Below are positions 1-10,400 of a stretch of 54,638 nt of DNA, in pieces. Positions within the stretch are counted from its first letter, which is position 1; each line of letters starts with the position of its first letter. Below the pieces are notes generated by a model. That model did no database searches, had not been told where the DNA came from, and saw only the letters and a program-made list of their open reading frames with translations. Origin of the DNA: Streptomyces gelaticus. GTDB taxonomy: Bacteria; Actinomycetota; Actinomycetes; Streptomycetales; Streptomycetaceae. Position numbers and translations under genes: made by a program. The stretch lies in assembly GCF_014649535.1 (NCBI RefSeq), contig NZ_BMTF01000032.1:15829-70466 (forward strand). The letters are read 5' to 3'.

Positions 1-3000
1 TCCACGCTGATGTATTTCAGCCCGGCACGCAGATCCGCGTCATTGCGCAACCGGATGACCAGCGGGAATTCGGCGAGCGCCGTGGTGTCGAACAGTCCGG
101 TCGTATAGAGCAGCTGCACGCCCAGGGCGTCCGACACCGCGCGCTGGAGCTCCAGCAGATAGGTGGCGTTGGCGCGGCCGATGGGGTTGTCCAGGAAGAG
201 GGTGCCCGCATGCCGGTGCTGGTGCCGGTCACGGCCCCGGTCGTTGCTGCGCAGCGCGGCCATCGTGCAGTACAGCGCGATGGCCGCGGTGAGCAGCTGG
301 CCGCCGGAGAAGACGTCGCCCATCTGTCCGACCGGGACGCGCTCGGCGCGGAGCACCGCGTCCGGCTTGAGGATCTCCACGGCGATGCCCCTGGGCTCCA
401 GCGCCGCCTGCACACCGCGCAGCAGCAGGGACATGCCGTCCCTGCGCAGATCGGAGTTCTTCTTCAGCGCGGCTCGGGTCGCCTCGTCGACGACCTCGCC
501 GAGCCGCTCGGTGAGCGTCGCCTGGTCCGGCTCCTCGAAACGGATCCGGAGGAATTCCTGACCGGACCACTCTCCCAGTCCTTCGGGGAGCCGGGAGAGC
601 CGCTGGGCGGAGCGGAGGGTGGTGAGCGCGGACTCCACGAGACCGCGGAGCCGGTCGACGATGGAGTCGCGATTGCGCTCCAGCTGGGCCAGCTCGTCGG
701 TGAGTACCCGGAGCCGGGGTGCGAAGGCGGCGGCCCACTTCTCGGCGTGCTCGGGCAGCGCCGCCGCGGGCAGCTCGCGGATCTGCTGACGGGCGGGGGT
801 GCGGACCTGTTCGTAGCGCGTGGAGTTGGCGTGCCGCACGAGGACGTCGCTCGCTTCCCGTACGGCGCTCTCGGCAGCGGACAGGTCGGCGGCGCAGCCG
901 CGCAGGGAGCGGCGGGCCTCGGCGGCGGACTGCCGGGCCTCGTCGAGGCTGCCGGGGTACGGCTCGGGGGTCTCGGTCTCGTCGTCCGCGCCGTGGTCCC
1001 TGAGCACGTCGCGCAGGAGGGCCGCGGTCTCGTCGAAGCCGCCTGCCGAGTCCTCCGCGGTGCGGTGGGCGTGCAGCAGCTCGGCGTGGGCGGCGCGGGC
1101 GGTGTCCAGGGTCGCGGTGGCGGAGGCCAGCTCGGCCGTGGCGGTACGCAGGAGCGCCTGGGCCCGGTCGGCGTCGGCGGGGACCAGCTCATCGGGGAGT
1201 TCGGTGTGGTGGGGCTCGCCGTCGGCCGGAGCCAGGCGCTCGGCCTCGCCGCGGAGCCGGCCCAGCTGTTCGCTCGCCGTGGCGGCCCTGGTCTCCAGGA
1301 GCTGGACCAGGGACTCGGCGCGGGCGGCTGCCGCCTGCCGGGAGGGGCCGTCCGCGCCGTCGGTGCCCTCTAGCAGCTGGGCGGCACGGGTGCGGACCTT
1401 GTTGGTGAGCCGGTCCAGTTCGGCGAGGGCGGCGCTCTCGTCGCTCTCCGCGCGGGCCTGTTCGGCGCGCAGATCGGCGCCGACGCCGACCTTCTCGTAC
1501 AGCTGGGAAGCGGCCCGGTACGCCTCGCGCAGGGCGGGGAGCGCGGCGCGCGGGTGGTCGTCCCCGGGCTCCGGGAGCTGCTCGGGGGCGCCGGCGATCT
1601 CCGCCCGTTCGGCGCGCAGGGCGCGAGCGGTGCGCCGGGCGTCGTCGGCGGCGCGCTGGGCGGCTCTGCGGTCCTCGTCGGCGGCGCGGGCCCGTTCCAG
1701 GCAGACGGTGGCTCGGGCTTCGGACTCGGCTGCCTCGTCGACGAGTTCACGGAGCTTCGCCTGCCAGCCCGCACGCTCGCGAAGCCGGTACGCGAGGCCC
1801 GCGAGGGCGTCGGCGGCACGGCGGGCGCGCTGTGCGGCTTCCTGCCGCTCGTCCCGGACACGGGCGGTGTCCGCCGCGGCCTCGTCCGCCTCGGCGCGGA
1901 CCGTACGGGCTTCGGCGAGCTCGGCCTCGGCGCTCTCGGCGGCCGTGCGGGCGGTGCGGGCGGCCTCGGCGAGCTCGGCGAGCATGCCGGGCGGGCAGTC
2001 GGCCCGCCAGGAGCCGATGCGGGCGGCGAGGGAACGGTCGCCGGTGAGGCGGGCCGCGAGGGTGCGGATGTCCTCGTCGCGGGCCGCGGCCCTGCTCCTG
2101 AGGGCCTGCCGCTCCTCGTCGGCCGCGTGTTCGTCGTGCATCGCCGGGTTCGGCGGGACGAGGAACACGCCCTCCGTCCCCGCCGCCGTGCCCGTGCCCG
2201 CAGCCGGGACGGGGGCGAGCAGCGCGGCAGCGGTGCCGACGGCGACCGCGGAGCGCGGCAGCAGCGCGGCGCCGCTCAGCACCTCGCGGGCGCGGGCGTG
2301 CGAGTCGGGGTCGGTGATGACCACACCGTCGACGAGTTCGGGCCGGGCGGCGAGGACGGCCGCGTGGTCGGCGGGGTCGACGGCCTGGGCGAGGTAGCGC
2401 CAGCCGGGCAGGGCGGGGATGCCGTGCTCGCCGAGGTACTCGACGGTGGCGAGGACATCGGGTCCGGGCGGCAGCAGTCCGCCGTCGCCGAGTGCGCCGA
2501 GGATGCGGGAGTCGTCGGCCGCCGCGGTGCGCAGCTCGAAGAGGCGGCGTTCGGCGGAGGCGATGGACTGGTCGAGCAGCTCCCGCAGTTCGTCGGCGCT
2601 GCGGTCGAGCTCCTGGGCGGTGAGCGGCTGTTCGTGGGCGGTGGTCCGTCCGGCCGTGGCGGTGCGGGTGCCCTGGGCCGTGTCGCCGGGCCCGGCCGGC
2701 TCGTCCGGGCGGCCGGTCGCCTCCGTGGCGGGCCGTCGGGCGGTGGCGACCGTGCCGGTGGGGTCCGCGTCGTTCGGTACATCCGGGTCCGTTCCGGCCG
2801 CGCCCCGGCGGGGCCGGGGCACGCCGGTGCCCTGGGCGGTGGGCAGACCCAGCAGGTCGGCCAGCCGGTGGTCGGCGGCGATCGACTCGGCGGCCCGGAG
2901 CTCGGCCTCGTAGGACTGTTCCGCGGCCTGCGCGGCGTCTGCGGCGCGCGCCGCCGCGAGTTCGGCGCGGCTCTCGGCGGCCGTGGCTTCCCTGGCCACG

Positions 3001-4682
3001 TCGGCCGCCGAGCGGGCGGCCTCCCTCGCGGTGTCCCACGCGGCGACGGCGGAGGTCTCGGCGTCGCTGGCGGCGAGGGCGGCGCGCGCCGGGTCGGCGT
3101 CCGGCGCGGTGTCGTCGAGCCAGCCGGCCCGTACCGCCTGTGCCGTCTCCTGCTCGACCTCGGCGAGGCGCTGGCGCAGATGTCCGGCCTCGCTGCGGGC
3201 GCGCTGGGCCTCGGTGGCGGCGGTGGTGGCGTCCCGGTGGGCGGTCTCGCCCGCGGTCTGGAGGGTGTCCGAGCGCTCCTCCTCCTCATTGGCGTGCATC
3301 TCGCCGGCCTCGGCGGCGGTGTGCAGTGCCTGGACGAGATCGGCGGCGGCCCTGGCGCGGGCGGCGAGTGCGGGCGCGGCGTCCCGCTCGGCCTCGCGGA
3401 TGGCGGCGGCCACCCGTGCGGAGCGGTCGGCGGCGGCGCGGTGGCGCAGTACCGCCTCGGCGGCCTGCCAGGCGGAGTGCAGGGTGCGCGCGTCGACCAG
3501 TTCGCGGCGCTGGGCGGCGGCGCCCTTCTCTGCCGCGGTCAGGGCCAGGGAGGCGTGCCGGAAGGCGAGTTCGGCGGCGATCAGGGCGCTGCGGCTGCGG
3601 GCCTGTTCGGCCGTGGTGACGGTGTGCGCGGCGCTCGTCACCTGCTGGGCCAGCTCGGCGGTCCGGCCGCGTTCCTGTCCGGCGCGGGCGGAGAGCCTGC
3701 GGGCGAGCGTACGGGTGCGGCGCTCTGCGCCGGCGTGGATGTCCCGGGCGCGGGAGCGGGTGCCTGCGGCCTCCACGATCCGGCCGAGGAGGTCGACCGA
3801 GCCGGCGGTGAAGTCGCGTTCGGCGGTCAGTTCGGCGCGGCGGCCCAGCTTGTTGCCGAAGCCGCTCACCAGGTCGGCGAGTCCGTCGGTGTCGCGGGTG
3901 TCGGTGACGGCGCGGAGCAGCAGGTCGGTGAAGTCGGAGTCCTTCTTGACCGCGAAGAGCCCCGCCGCCTCGCCCTCGTCGGCGTTCATCTCGCGCTGGT
4001 AGCGGAAGAGTTCGGGGTCGAGTCCGAGGCCCCCGAGGTGCTCGTTCCAGCGGTCGTGGATCTCTTCCCAGTGCACATCGAGGTGTTGGTAGAACTTGCC
4101 CGCCTCGGTGAGGGCGTCACGGAAGCCCTTCATCGTGCGCCGTCTGCCCTGCGCGCCGGAGACGCCTTCGACCGGCCGGCGTACGGATGTCGCCTCGGCC
4201 ACCGGCAGGGAGTCCAGGCTGAGGCCGGGTCCGGGCCGGAAGGAGTACCAGGCCTCGGCGAACTTCCGCGGGTCGTTGGATACCTGACGCCCACGCCATT
4301 CGCTGACCTTGCCGACGACCACGCACTCGCCGGTGAGGGTGTGCTGCCACTCCAGGGCGACATGCCCGCAGTCGTCGGCGAGCAGGAACTTGCGCAGCAC
4401 GCCGGAGCTGGCGCCGCCCAGGGTGTTGCGGTGGCCGGGCAGCATCACCGAGAAGATCAGCTTCAGCAGCACCGACTTGCCGCCGCCGTTCTCCAGGAAG
4501 AGCACACCGGCGGGGGCGGGCCGGCGCGGAGGACCGACCGGTTCCTCCTCGAAGAACTCCGCCTGGGCCGGCGCGGGGTTGGGCACCGGCTCGCCCACTC
4601 CGCGCAGGTCGAGCACGGTGTCGGCGTAGCGCGCGCCGGCAGGCCCGATGGAGTAGAGGCGGACCCGGGACAGCTCGTACAT
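1..4682 (-). CDS. SMC-like coiled-coil ATPase, JetC/MksB-like (3' end outside window)
   Basis: The frame is open from an ATG at 4682 to the left edge (at least 1560 codons), so the C-terminus is missing. Near the N-terminus, around residues 64-71, is a Walker A of the form ENGGGKS. Near the left edge are an ABC signature FSGGQLL (about residue 1459) and a Walker B LFLDNP (about residue 1498). The two halves of an ABC head are thus separated by about 1390 residues rich in Ala, Glu and Arg, as in SMC/MukB-type coiled coils. A globular segment around residues 700-860 could be the hinge. The residue after the Walker B Asp is Asn, not the usual catalytic Glu. It lies about 60 bp downstream of the 310-aa gene in what looks like one operon. 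By family logic it would be the motor of a condensin-like complex (Wadjet JetC or MksB). The subtype is not certain, and no downstream nuclease gene can be seen. Confidence 0.8.
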   Translation of the reverse strand, partial: MYELSRVRLYSIGPAGARYADTVLDLRGVGEPVPNPAPAQAEFFEEEPVGPPRRPAPAGVLFLENGGGKSVLLKLIFSVMLPGHRNTLGGASSGVLRKFLLADDCGHVALEWQHTLTGECVVVGKVSEWRGRQVSNDPRKFAEAWYSFRPGPGLSLDSLPVAEATSVRRPVEGVSGAQGRRRTMKGFRDALTEAGKFYQHLDVHWEEIHDRWNEHLGGLGLDPELFRYQREMNADEGEAAGLFAVKKDSDFTDLLLRAVTDTRDTDGLADLVSGFGNKLGRRAELTAERDFTAGSVDLLGRIVEAAGTRSRARDIHAGAERRTRTLARRLSARAGQERGRTAELAQQVTSAAHTVTTAEQARSRSALIAAELAFRHASLALTAAEKGAAAQRRELVDARTLHSAWQAAEAVLRHRAAADRSARVAAAIREAERDAAPALAARARAAADLVQALHTAAEAGEMHANEEEERSDTLQTAGETAHRDATTAATEAQRARSEAGHLRQRLAEVEQETAQAVRAGWLDDTAPDADPARAALAASDAETSAVAAWDTAREAARSAADVAREATAAESRAELAAARAADAAQAAEQSYEAELRAAESIAADHRLADLLGLPTAQGTGVPRPRRGAAGTDPDVPNDADPTGTVATARRPATEATGRPDEPAGPGDTAQGTRTATAGRTTAHEQPLTAQELDRSADELRELLDQSIASAERRLFELRTAAADDSRILGALGDGGLLPPGPDVLATVEYLGEHGIPALPGWRYLAQAVDPADHAAVLAARPELVDGVVITDPDSHARAREVLSGAALLPRSAVAVGTAAALLAPVPAAGTGTAAGTEGVFLVPPNPAMHDEHAADEERQALRSRAAARDEDIRTLAARLTGDRSLAARIGSWRADCPPGMLAELAEAARTARTAAESAEAELAEARTVRAEADEAAADTARVRDERQEAAQRARRAADALAGLAYRLRERAGWQAKLRELVDEAAESEARATVCLERARAADEDRRAAQRAADDARRTARALRAERAEIAGAPEQLPEPGDDHPRAALPALREAYRAASQLYEKVGVGADLRAEQARAESDESAALAELDRLTNKVRTRAAQLLEGTDGADGPSRQAAAARAESLVQLLETRAATASEQLGRLRGEAERLAPADGEPHHTELPDELVPADADRAQALLRTATAELASATATLDTARAAHAELLHAHRTAEDSAGGFDETAALLRDVLRDHGADDETETPEPYPGSLDEARQSAAEARRSLRGCAADLSAAESAVREASDVLVRHANSTRYEQVRTPARQQIRELPAAALPEHAEKWAAAFAPRLRVLTDELAQLERNRDSIVDRLRGLVESALTTLRSAQRLSRLPEGLGEWSGQEFLRIRFEEPDQATLTERLGEVVDEATRAALKKNSDLRRDGMSLLLRGVQAALEPRGIAVEILKPDAVLRAERVPVGQMGDVFSGGQLLTAAIALYCTMAALRSNDRGRDRHQHRHAGTLFLDNPIGRANATYLLELQRAVSDALGVQLLYTTGLFDTTALAEFPLVIRLRNDADLRAGLKYISV

Positions 4683-4742
4683 GGCGGCGGACTCTCGTCG
4701 TTCAGGCAGCGGGAGGCAGAGGGCGGTGGCGGGGCGGGCCGG

Positions 4743-5675
4743 TCAGGCGTGGAAGGGCAGACCGGCGTCGGCGGCCAGCTCCAGATCGTCGGCGCCGGGC
4801 GGCGGCAGCAGCGTCGCCGTGCCGTCGGTGACCGGGACGATGCCCAGCTCCAGCAGTTCGGCCATGGCGGCACTGCCGGCCATGTCGCGGACCTGGAGCT
4901 GGTAGCGGGCGGTGGTGCGGAAGGCGCCCCCGGAGTCGTCCCCGGTGCGCTGGAGGAAGCCGGAGTCGGTGAGGAAGGCGACGGCCTTGCCGACGATGCC
5001 GGTGGTGGAGCCGGCCAGCCGCCGGGCGTCCTTGGTGGCGCCGGTGGAGCTGCGCCGGGCGTAGATCCGCCAGGCCGCTTCGAGTCCGGGGGCGTCGGTG
5101 GCCGGGTCGGTGTTGTCGCCGTGCTCCTCGGCGCGCTCCTCCAGGCGGTGGCAGGCCTGACGGACGAAGGAGTCGACCCCGTTGACCGTGATCCGGCCGA
5201 TGTACGCGTCGTCGGCGAGATCCTCGGGGCGGGGAAAGGCCATCGCGGCGACGGCCAGGTGTGCGAGCCCGTGCAGGAAGCGGTCGGCGGAGTCGGACGA
5301 GGCGCGGCGGGCGTAGTCGCCCATGCGGACGGCGAAGACGGAGTCCTCACCGGCGGTCACGGCCATGCCCGCGCGGGTGGACACCTCCAGGACGACCAGT
5401 CCGAGTCCGGTCGCCACGGCGTCGGCGAGCCGGGCGAACGCGGGCTCCTCCCGGTAGCGGCGGAGCAGTTCGGCGTACTCCGCGTCGCGTGCGGGCAGCA
5501 GCTTGGGCTGGAGGCCGAAGGCGACGAGCCGGGCGGCGTCGGCCGCGTCGGCCGGGGTTGCGGCGGACGCGGTGGCCGCGGGGCCCACCGGCTCGGCGGG
5601 CCCCGCGCCCTCGGTCGCGTACGCGGCGGCCGGCTCGCCCCACGCGTCGGCGTGCTGTGCGCGGTGGTCGCTCAC
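4743..5675 (-). CDS. Probable JetB/MksE-like accessory protein of the SMC cluster
   Basis: This 310-aa protein starts with GTG at 5675, preceded by AAGGAG at good spacing. It has a low-complexity Ala/Pro-rich N-terminus (about 45 residues) and then a mostly helical globular body. I see no catalytic motif. It lies between a 500-aa helical protein and a giant SMC-like ATPase, all on one strand. That is the order kleisin, small winged-helix accessory protein, ATPase found in MksFEB and JetABC clusters, so the assignment rests on position, size and predicted fold. A gap of about 150 bp separates it from the upstream gene, and no earlier start is available in frame. An unrelated partner of the ATPase remains possible. 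Confidence 0.6.
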   Translation of the reverse strand: MSDHRAQHADAWGEPAAAYATEGAGPAEPVGPAATASAATPADAADAARLVAFGLQPKLLPARDAEYAELLRRYREEPAFARLADAVATGLGLVVLEVSTRAGMAVTAGEDSVFAVRMGDYARRASSDSADRFLHGLAHLAVAAMAFPRPEDLADDAYIGRITVNGVDSFVRQACHRLEERAEEHGDNTDPATDAPGLEAAWRIYARRSSTGATKDARRLAGSTTGIVGKAVAFLTDSGFLQRTGDDSGGAFRTTARYQLQVRDMAGSAAMAELLELGIVPVTDGTATLLPPPGADDLELAADAGLPFHA

Positions 5676-5829
5676 GACGGTCGCTCCTTGCTGCGGAAAC
5701 TCTTCGGTACGGGGTGGACGGCGCTGGGTCTCGCGGTGTCCGTCCAGGGCTGCGCGGTCCGGTCCGCGGCATGGGTGCCGACGGGGGCCTGCCCGGTCGG
5801 CGGGCGATGTGCCGCGCGCACCGCGCCGG

Positions 5830-7356
5830 TCATGACGCCTCCGTGCGGTCGGCGGCCATGCCGGCCGCGTCCAGCAGAGCCGTGCCCACGATCAGGTCCG
5901 CGCCGCCGAACTCGAAGTCGTCGAGCTGCGTGCCGTCGTCGACGGAGAACAGCAGGCGCTGCTCTCCCTGCCGGTAGGCGGTGCCGACCGGAGGACTCGC
6001 GGCGTGCACCGCGAGCAGGGCGACCAGGTAGGGCAGTTCGGGATCGCGTAGCCGGGCCTCGGCGAGGAGGCCGGACAGGCGGCGCGGGGCGTCGTGTTCC
6101 AGATCCAGGAGCTCCATGGCGCTCGCGAGCTGCTCCTCGCTGAACCTGCTGTCGTCGGGGGTGGCGATCAGATCGGGCTCGGGCATCTCGGCGCCCAGGT
6201 GTTCGCGCTCCAGGGGCGGGGTGAGCAGCATGTCGACGAGGTCGCCGACCCGTACCGAGGTGGGGGTGCGCAGCCCGGTGCCGCGGGCGAAGAAGGCGTC
6301 GGTGACGCGGATCGCCTGTTCGACGGGGAGCGGCAGCAGCGGGGCGACCAGTTGGCCGTACAGATCGAGGCCGGCGCGGGCCATGGGGGTGGCGAACGCC
6401 TGTCGGTCCTGTTCGGCGCGGAACAGCGGTCCGGCTTCCAGCAGGCGGGACTGCAGCTGGGTGTGGCGGCGGATGCAGTCCTTGACGATGTCGACGAGCT
6501 CGGCGGCGCGGCGCTTGTGCTCGGGCTCCTCCGCCTCGTCGCGCGCCTTGCGGATGTTGGTGAGGATCGCGTTCTCGTGGCGGTAGCGGTCGGCGACGTG
6601 GTCCAGCGCTTCGGCGATCATGTCGGGCACCGCGTTGAGCCAGTCGACCGCGCGGACGTTGCGCCGGGTGGCCTCCAGCGTCTTGCGGAGGGTCTCCGCG
6701 TACTGCACGGTGCGGTAGCGGGCCTGTTCGGCGGCGAGCTGGGCGTCCGCGAGGCGGCCCCGGCTGATGAGGACCTCCAGCTTCACCTCGGCGGCGATCT
6801 GGGCGCTGGTGACGTCCGTGTCGAGGGCGCCCACCAGAACGTTGACGGCCTCGTCGGTGGCGCGGAGGTAGACGGTGCCGCCGTGTCCCGGTACTTCTTC
6901 GATCAGCTTGAAGTCGTAGTCCCGGCGGACGTACACCCCGTCGGGGCCGAACGTGCCGTACACCACGCGGAATCCGCGGTCCACGCTGCCGACGTTGATC
7001 AGGTTCTCCAGCACCCAGCGCGCGACCCGCTCGTGCTCGGCCACGGGGCGGTGCGGGGCCTGGGCGGCGACGCGGGGAAGCAGTCTGGTCACTATCTGGT
7101 CGTGGTCGGCGCCCGTGTCGAAGTCCATGTTGAGCGTGACGAGGTCGATCGCGGCGAGGGCGACCTCGGCCATCGCGTAGACCGTGTACTCACCTGCCAG
7201 GTTCGCCTTGCGCACATCGAGGTCGTGCAGCGGCGCCGTGCAGGCGAGCGCGCGCAGCCGCCGCGAGAGCCCCTCGTCGGCGGCCGGGCCCGGGGCGGGC
7301 CGCGGCCCCGCGCCGAGCTGGGGCGCAGCGTTGTCCGTGCAGGCAGGCGAAGTCAC
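5830..7356 (-). CDS. Probable JetA/MksF kleisin-like subunit
   Basis: This protein of about 508 aa is largely helical. The middle part (about residues 210-320) is charged and looks like coiled coil, with repeated Arg/Glu/Ala heptads. It is the first gene of the three-gene SMC-like cluster, the place a kleisin occupies in MksFEB and Wadjet operons. There it would bridge the ATPase heads. I chose GTG at 7356 because a good -10 box (TAATCT, 7369-7364) ends only 7 bases upstream, which suggests a leaderless mRNA. An in-frame TTG at 7386 would add 10 residues but would lie upstream of that promoter element. No sequence motif alone proves the kleisin role. Confidence 0.6.
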   Translation of the reverse strand: MTSPACTDNAAPQLGAGPRPAPGPAADEGLSRRLRALACTAPLHDLDVRKANLAGEYTVYAMAEVALAAIDLVTLNMDFDTGADHDQIVTRLLPRVAAQAPHRPVAEHERVARWVLENLINVGSVDRGFRVVYGTFGPDGVYVRRDYDFKLIEEVPGHGGTVYLRATDEAVNVLVGALDTDVTSAQIAAEVKLEVLISRGRLADAQLAAEQARYRTVQYAETLRKTLEATRRNVRAVDWLNAVPDMIAEALDHVADRYRHENAILTNIRKARDEAEEPEHKRRAAELVDIVKDCIRRHTQLQSRLLEAGPLFRAEQDRQAFATPMARAGLDLYGQLVAPLLPLPVEQAIRVTDAFFARGTGLRTPTSVRVGDLVDMLLTPPLEREHLGAEMPEPDLIATPDDSRFSEEQLASAMELLDLEHDAPRRLSGLLAEARLRDPELPYLVALLAVHAASPPVGTAYRQGEQRLLFSVDDGTQLDDFEFGGADLIVGTALLDAAGMAADRTEAS

Positions 7357-7369
7357 GGTGCACAGATTA
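7357..7369 (-). promoter_or_regulatory. Probable leaderless promoter of the SMC-like cluster
   Basis: On the minus strand TAATCT (7369-7364) is followed after 7 bases by the GTG at 7356. That places the predicted transcription start at or next to the start codon. The -35 region is poor (TTCGAC about 19 bases upstream). This would give the three-gene cluster its own promoter in the short gap after the oxoprolinase gene. Confidence 0.45.
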
Positions 7370-7440
7370 GGTCCTCGGACTGACAACGGTCGAAACGGCG
7401 CAGAAGCGACCCCCTGGTCCGGGACCGGCCGGCAGTGGCG

Positions 7441-10400
7441 TCACGGCCGTTCCCCGCCGCGTCGCACGCCGTCGTCGCGGCCCGGCTCCGGGGTTCCGTA
7501 GCCCCCGCCGCCCGGTGTGCGCAGCACCAGTACGTCCCCCGGCTCCAGCTCGGCCGTGTCGCAGCCGCGCAGCGGTGTGACCGCCCGGTCGTCCGGGTGC
7601 TCGATGTGCTGGTCGCCCCGTGCGCCGGGTTCGCCGCCCGCCATGCCGTACGGCCGGATCCGGCGGTGGCCGGAGAGCAGGGCCACGGTGACGGGTTCCA
7701 GGAAGCGGATCCGCCGCTCCACGCCGCAGCCGCCGTGCCAGCGCCCGCCGCCCCCGCTGCCCTCGCGCACCTGGAAGCTCTCCAGCAGGACGGGGTAGCG
7801 CCATTCGAGGACTTCGGGGTCGGTGAGGCGGGAGTTGGTCATGTGGGTCTGTACGGCGTCGGCGCCGTCGAAGCCGTCGCCCGCGCCCGAGCCGCTCGCC
7901 ACCGTCTCGTAGTACTGGACGCGTTCGTTGCCGAAGGTGAGGTTGTTCATGGTGCCCGAGCCCTCTGCCTGGATGCCGAGGGCCGCGTACAGGGCGCCGG
8001 TGACGGCCTGGGACGTCTCCACGTTTCCCGCGACGGTGGCGGCGGGATGGACGGGGGCCAGCATGGAGCCTTCCGGAATCCGGACCTCCAGGGGTTTGAG
8101 GCAGCCGCTGTTGAGGGGGATGTCCTCGGCGACCAGGGTCCGGAAGACGTACAGCACGGCGGCCATGACCACGGACTTCGGCGCGTTGAAGTTGCCCGGC
8201 TGCTGCGGCGAGGTGCCCGTGAAGTCGACGACCGCGCCGCGGGCGGCCCGGTCCACGGTGAGAGCGACCTCGATGACCGCGCCGTTGTCGGTCTCGTAGC
8301 GGTAGGAGCCGTCGTGCAGTGCGGCGATGATCCGGCGGACGGACTCCTCGGCGTTGTCCTGCACGTGTCCCATGTACGCGGCGACGGCGTCGGGCCCGAA
8401 CTGCTCGACCATGCGGCGGAGTTCGGCGATGCCCTTTTCGTTGGCGGCGATCTGGGCGCGCAGGTCGGCGAGGTTGGCCTCCGGGTCACGGGAGGGGTAC
8501 GCGGCGGTGGTGAGCAGTTCGCGCGTCTCGTCCTCGCGGAATCTGCCGTCGCGTACGAGCAGCCAGTTGTCGAACAGCACGCCCTCCTCGTGGATGGTGC
8601 GGCTGAAGGCGGGCATGGAGCCGGGGGTGATGCCGCCGATCTCGGCGTGGTGTCCGCGTGAGGCCACGAGGAAGCTCAGCTCCGGCGGCCCGCCGCCGGC
8701 GCCGTCGAACACCGGGGTCACCACGGTCACATCGGGCAGATGGGTTCCCCCGTGGTACGGGTCGTTGATGGCGTACGCGTCGCCGGGACGCATCGTGCCG
8801 TCGTTGCGCCGCAGCACCTCCTTGATGGACTCCCCCATCGAGCCGAGGTGGACGGGAATGTGCGGGGCGTTGGCGATCAGGTTGCCGTCCGCGTCGAAGA
8901 GCGCGCAGGAGAAGTCGAGCCGCTCCTTGATGTTGACGGAGTGCGCCGTGTTCTCCAGGCGCACCCCCATCTGCTCGGCGATCGACATGAAGAGGTTGTT
9001 GAAGACCTCCAGCATGACGGGGTCGACGCGGGTGCCGACGGCCGTGCGGTCGGGGCGCGGGCGGACCCGGGTGAGCAGCAGATGGCCGGTGTCGGCGAGA
9101 GCGGCCTGCCAGCCCGGGTCGACGACGGTGGTGGCCTCCGCCTCGGCGATCACGGCGGGGCCGGTCACGGTGTCCGCGGGACGCAGTTCCTCGCGGCGGT
9201 GGAGCGGAGTGTCCTGCCACCGGCCGTCGGCGAACATCCGTACGGTGTCGTGCGGTCGGGGTTTCGTGTCCGTGCGGGGCGCAGGGCCGGCCGGGGGCGG
9301 CTCGTGCCGGCCCGCCGTTCCGGTCGCCTCGACCGAGACGGCCTCGACGATCAGGGGTTTGTCCATGGTGAACGCGTAGCGCGCCCGGTGCTCGGCGGTG
9401 AATGCCTCGGCCATGGCGGGCGCGGTGTCCAGGTCGACGGGCAGGCTCGAATCCGTACCGGCGTAGCGCAGCAGTACGCGGGCACGGGTGCTGATCGCGC
9501 TGTCGGGGACGGCGTCGGCGCGCAGTTCGGCGCGGGTCCGGACAGCCAGTTCCTCGCAGAGTTCGCCCACTGCGGTCCGGGTCGCCGCGGTCAGTTCGGC
9601 CTCCACGGACTGTTCACGCATCGCGGTGGTGTCCGCGAGACCGATGCCGTACGCGGACAGCACACCGGCCAGCGGCGGTACGAGAACCGTGTCGATGCCC
9701 AGGGAGTCGGCGACGGCGCAGACGTGCTGGCCACCGGCGCCGCCGAAGCCGGTCAGGGCGTAGCGGGTGATGTCGTGGCCGCGCTGCACGGAGATCTTCT
9801 TGACCGCGTTCGCCATGTTGAGCACGGCGATCTCCAGGAATCCGGCGGCGGTCCCGGCGGCCGTGCGCCGTGTTCCGGTGGCGCGCGCCACGTCCTCGGC
9901 GAGCGCCTCGAAGCGTTCGCGCACCAGGTCCGCGTCGAGCGGGAGGTCGCCGTCGGGTCCGAAGACAGCCGGGAAGTGCGCCGGCTGGATCCGGCCGAGC
10001 ATCACATTGGCGTCGGTGACGGTCAGCGGGCCGCCGCGGCGGTAGCAGGCCGGGCCGGGGATCGCGCCCGCCGAGTCGGGGCCGACCCGGTAGCGCCGGC
10101 CGTCGAAGTGCAGGATGGAGCCGCCGCCGGCCGCGACGGTGTGGATGCTCATCATCGGGGCGCGCATCCGCACCCCGGCGACCTGGGTGCCGAGTTCGCG
10201 TTCGAACCCGCCCGCGTAGTGGGACACGTCGGTGGACGTTCCGCCCATGTCGAAGCCGATGACCCGGCCGAATCCGGCCTGTTCGGAGGTGCGGGCCATA
10301 CCGACCACGCCCCCCGCCGGGCCGGAGAGCACCGCGTCCTTGCCCCGGAAGTGGGAGGCTTCGCGCAGCCCTCCGTTGGACTGCATGAACATCAGCCGGA

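Noticed and set aside
1554..6143. Very long open frame on the + strand opposite the SMC-like genes
   Set aside because: It is a mirror of high-GC coding on the minus strand. It has Gly/Val-rich low-complexity sequence without domains, and the minus strand has clear ATPase motifs.
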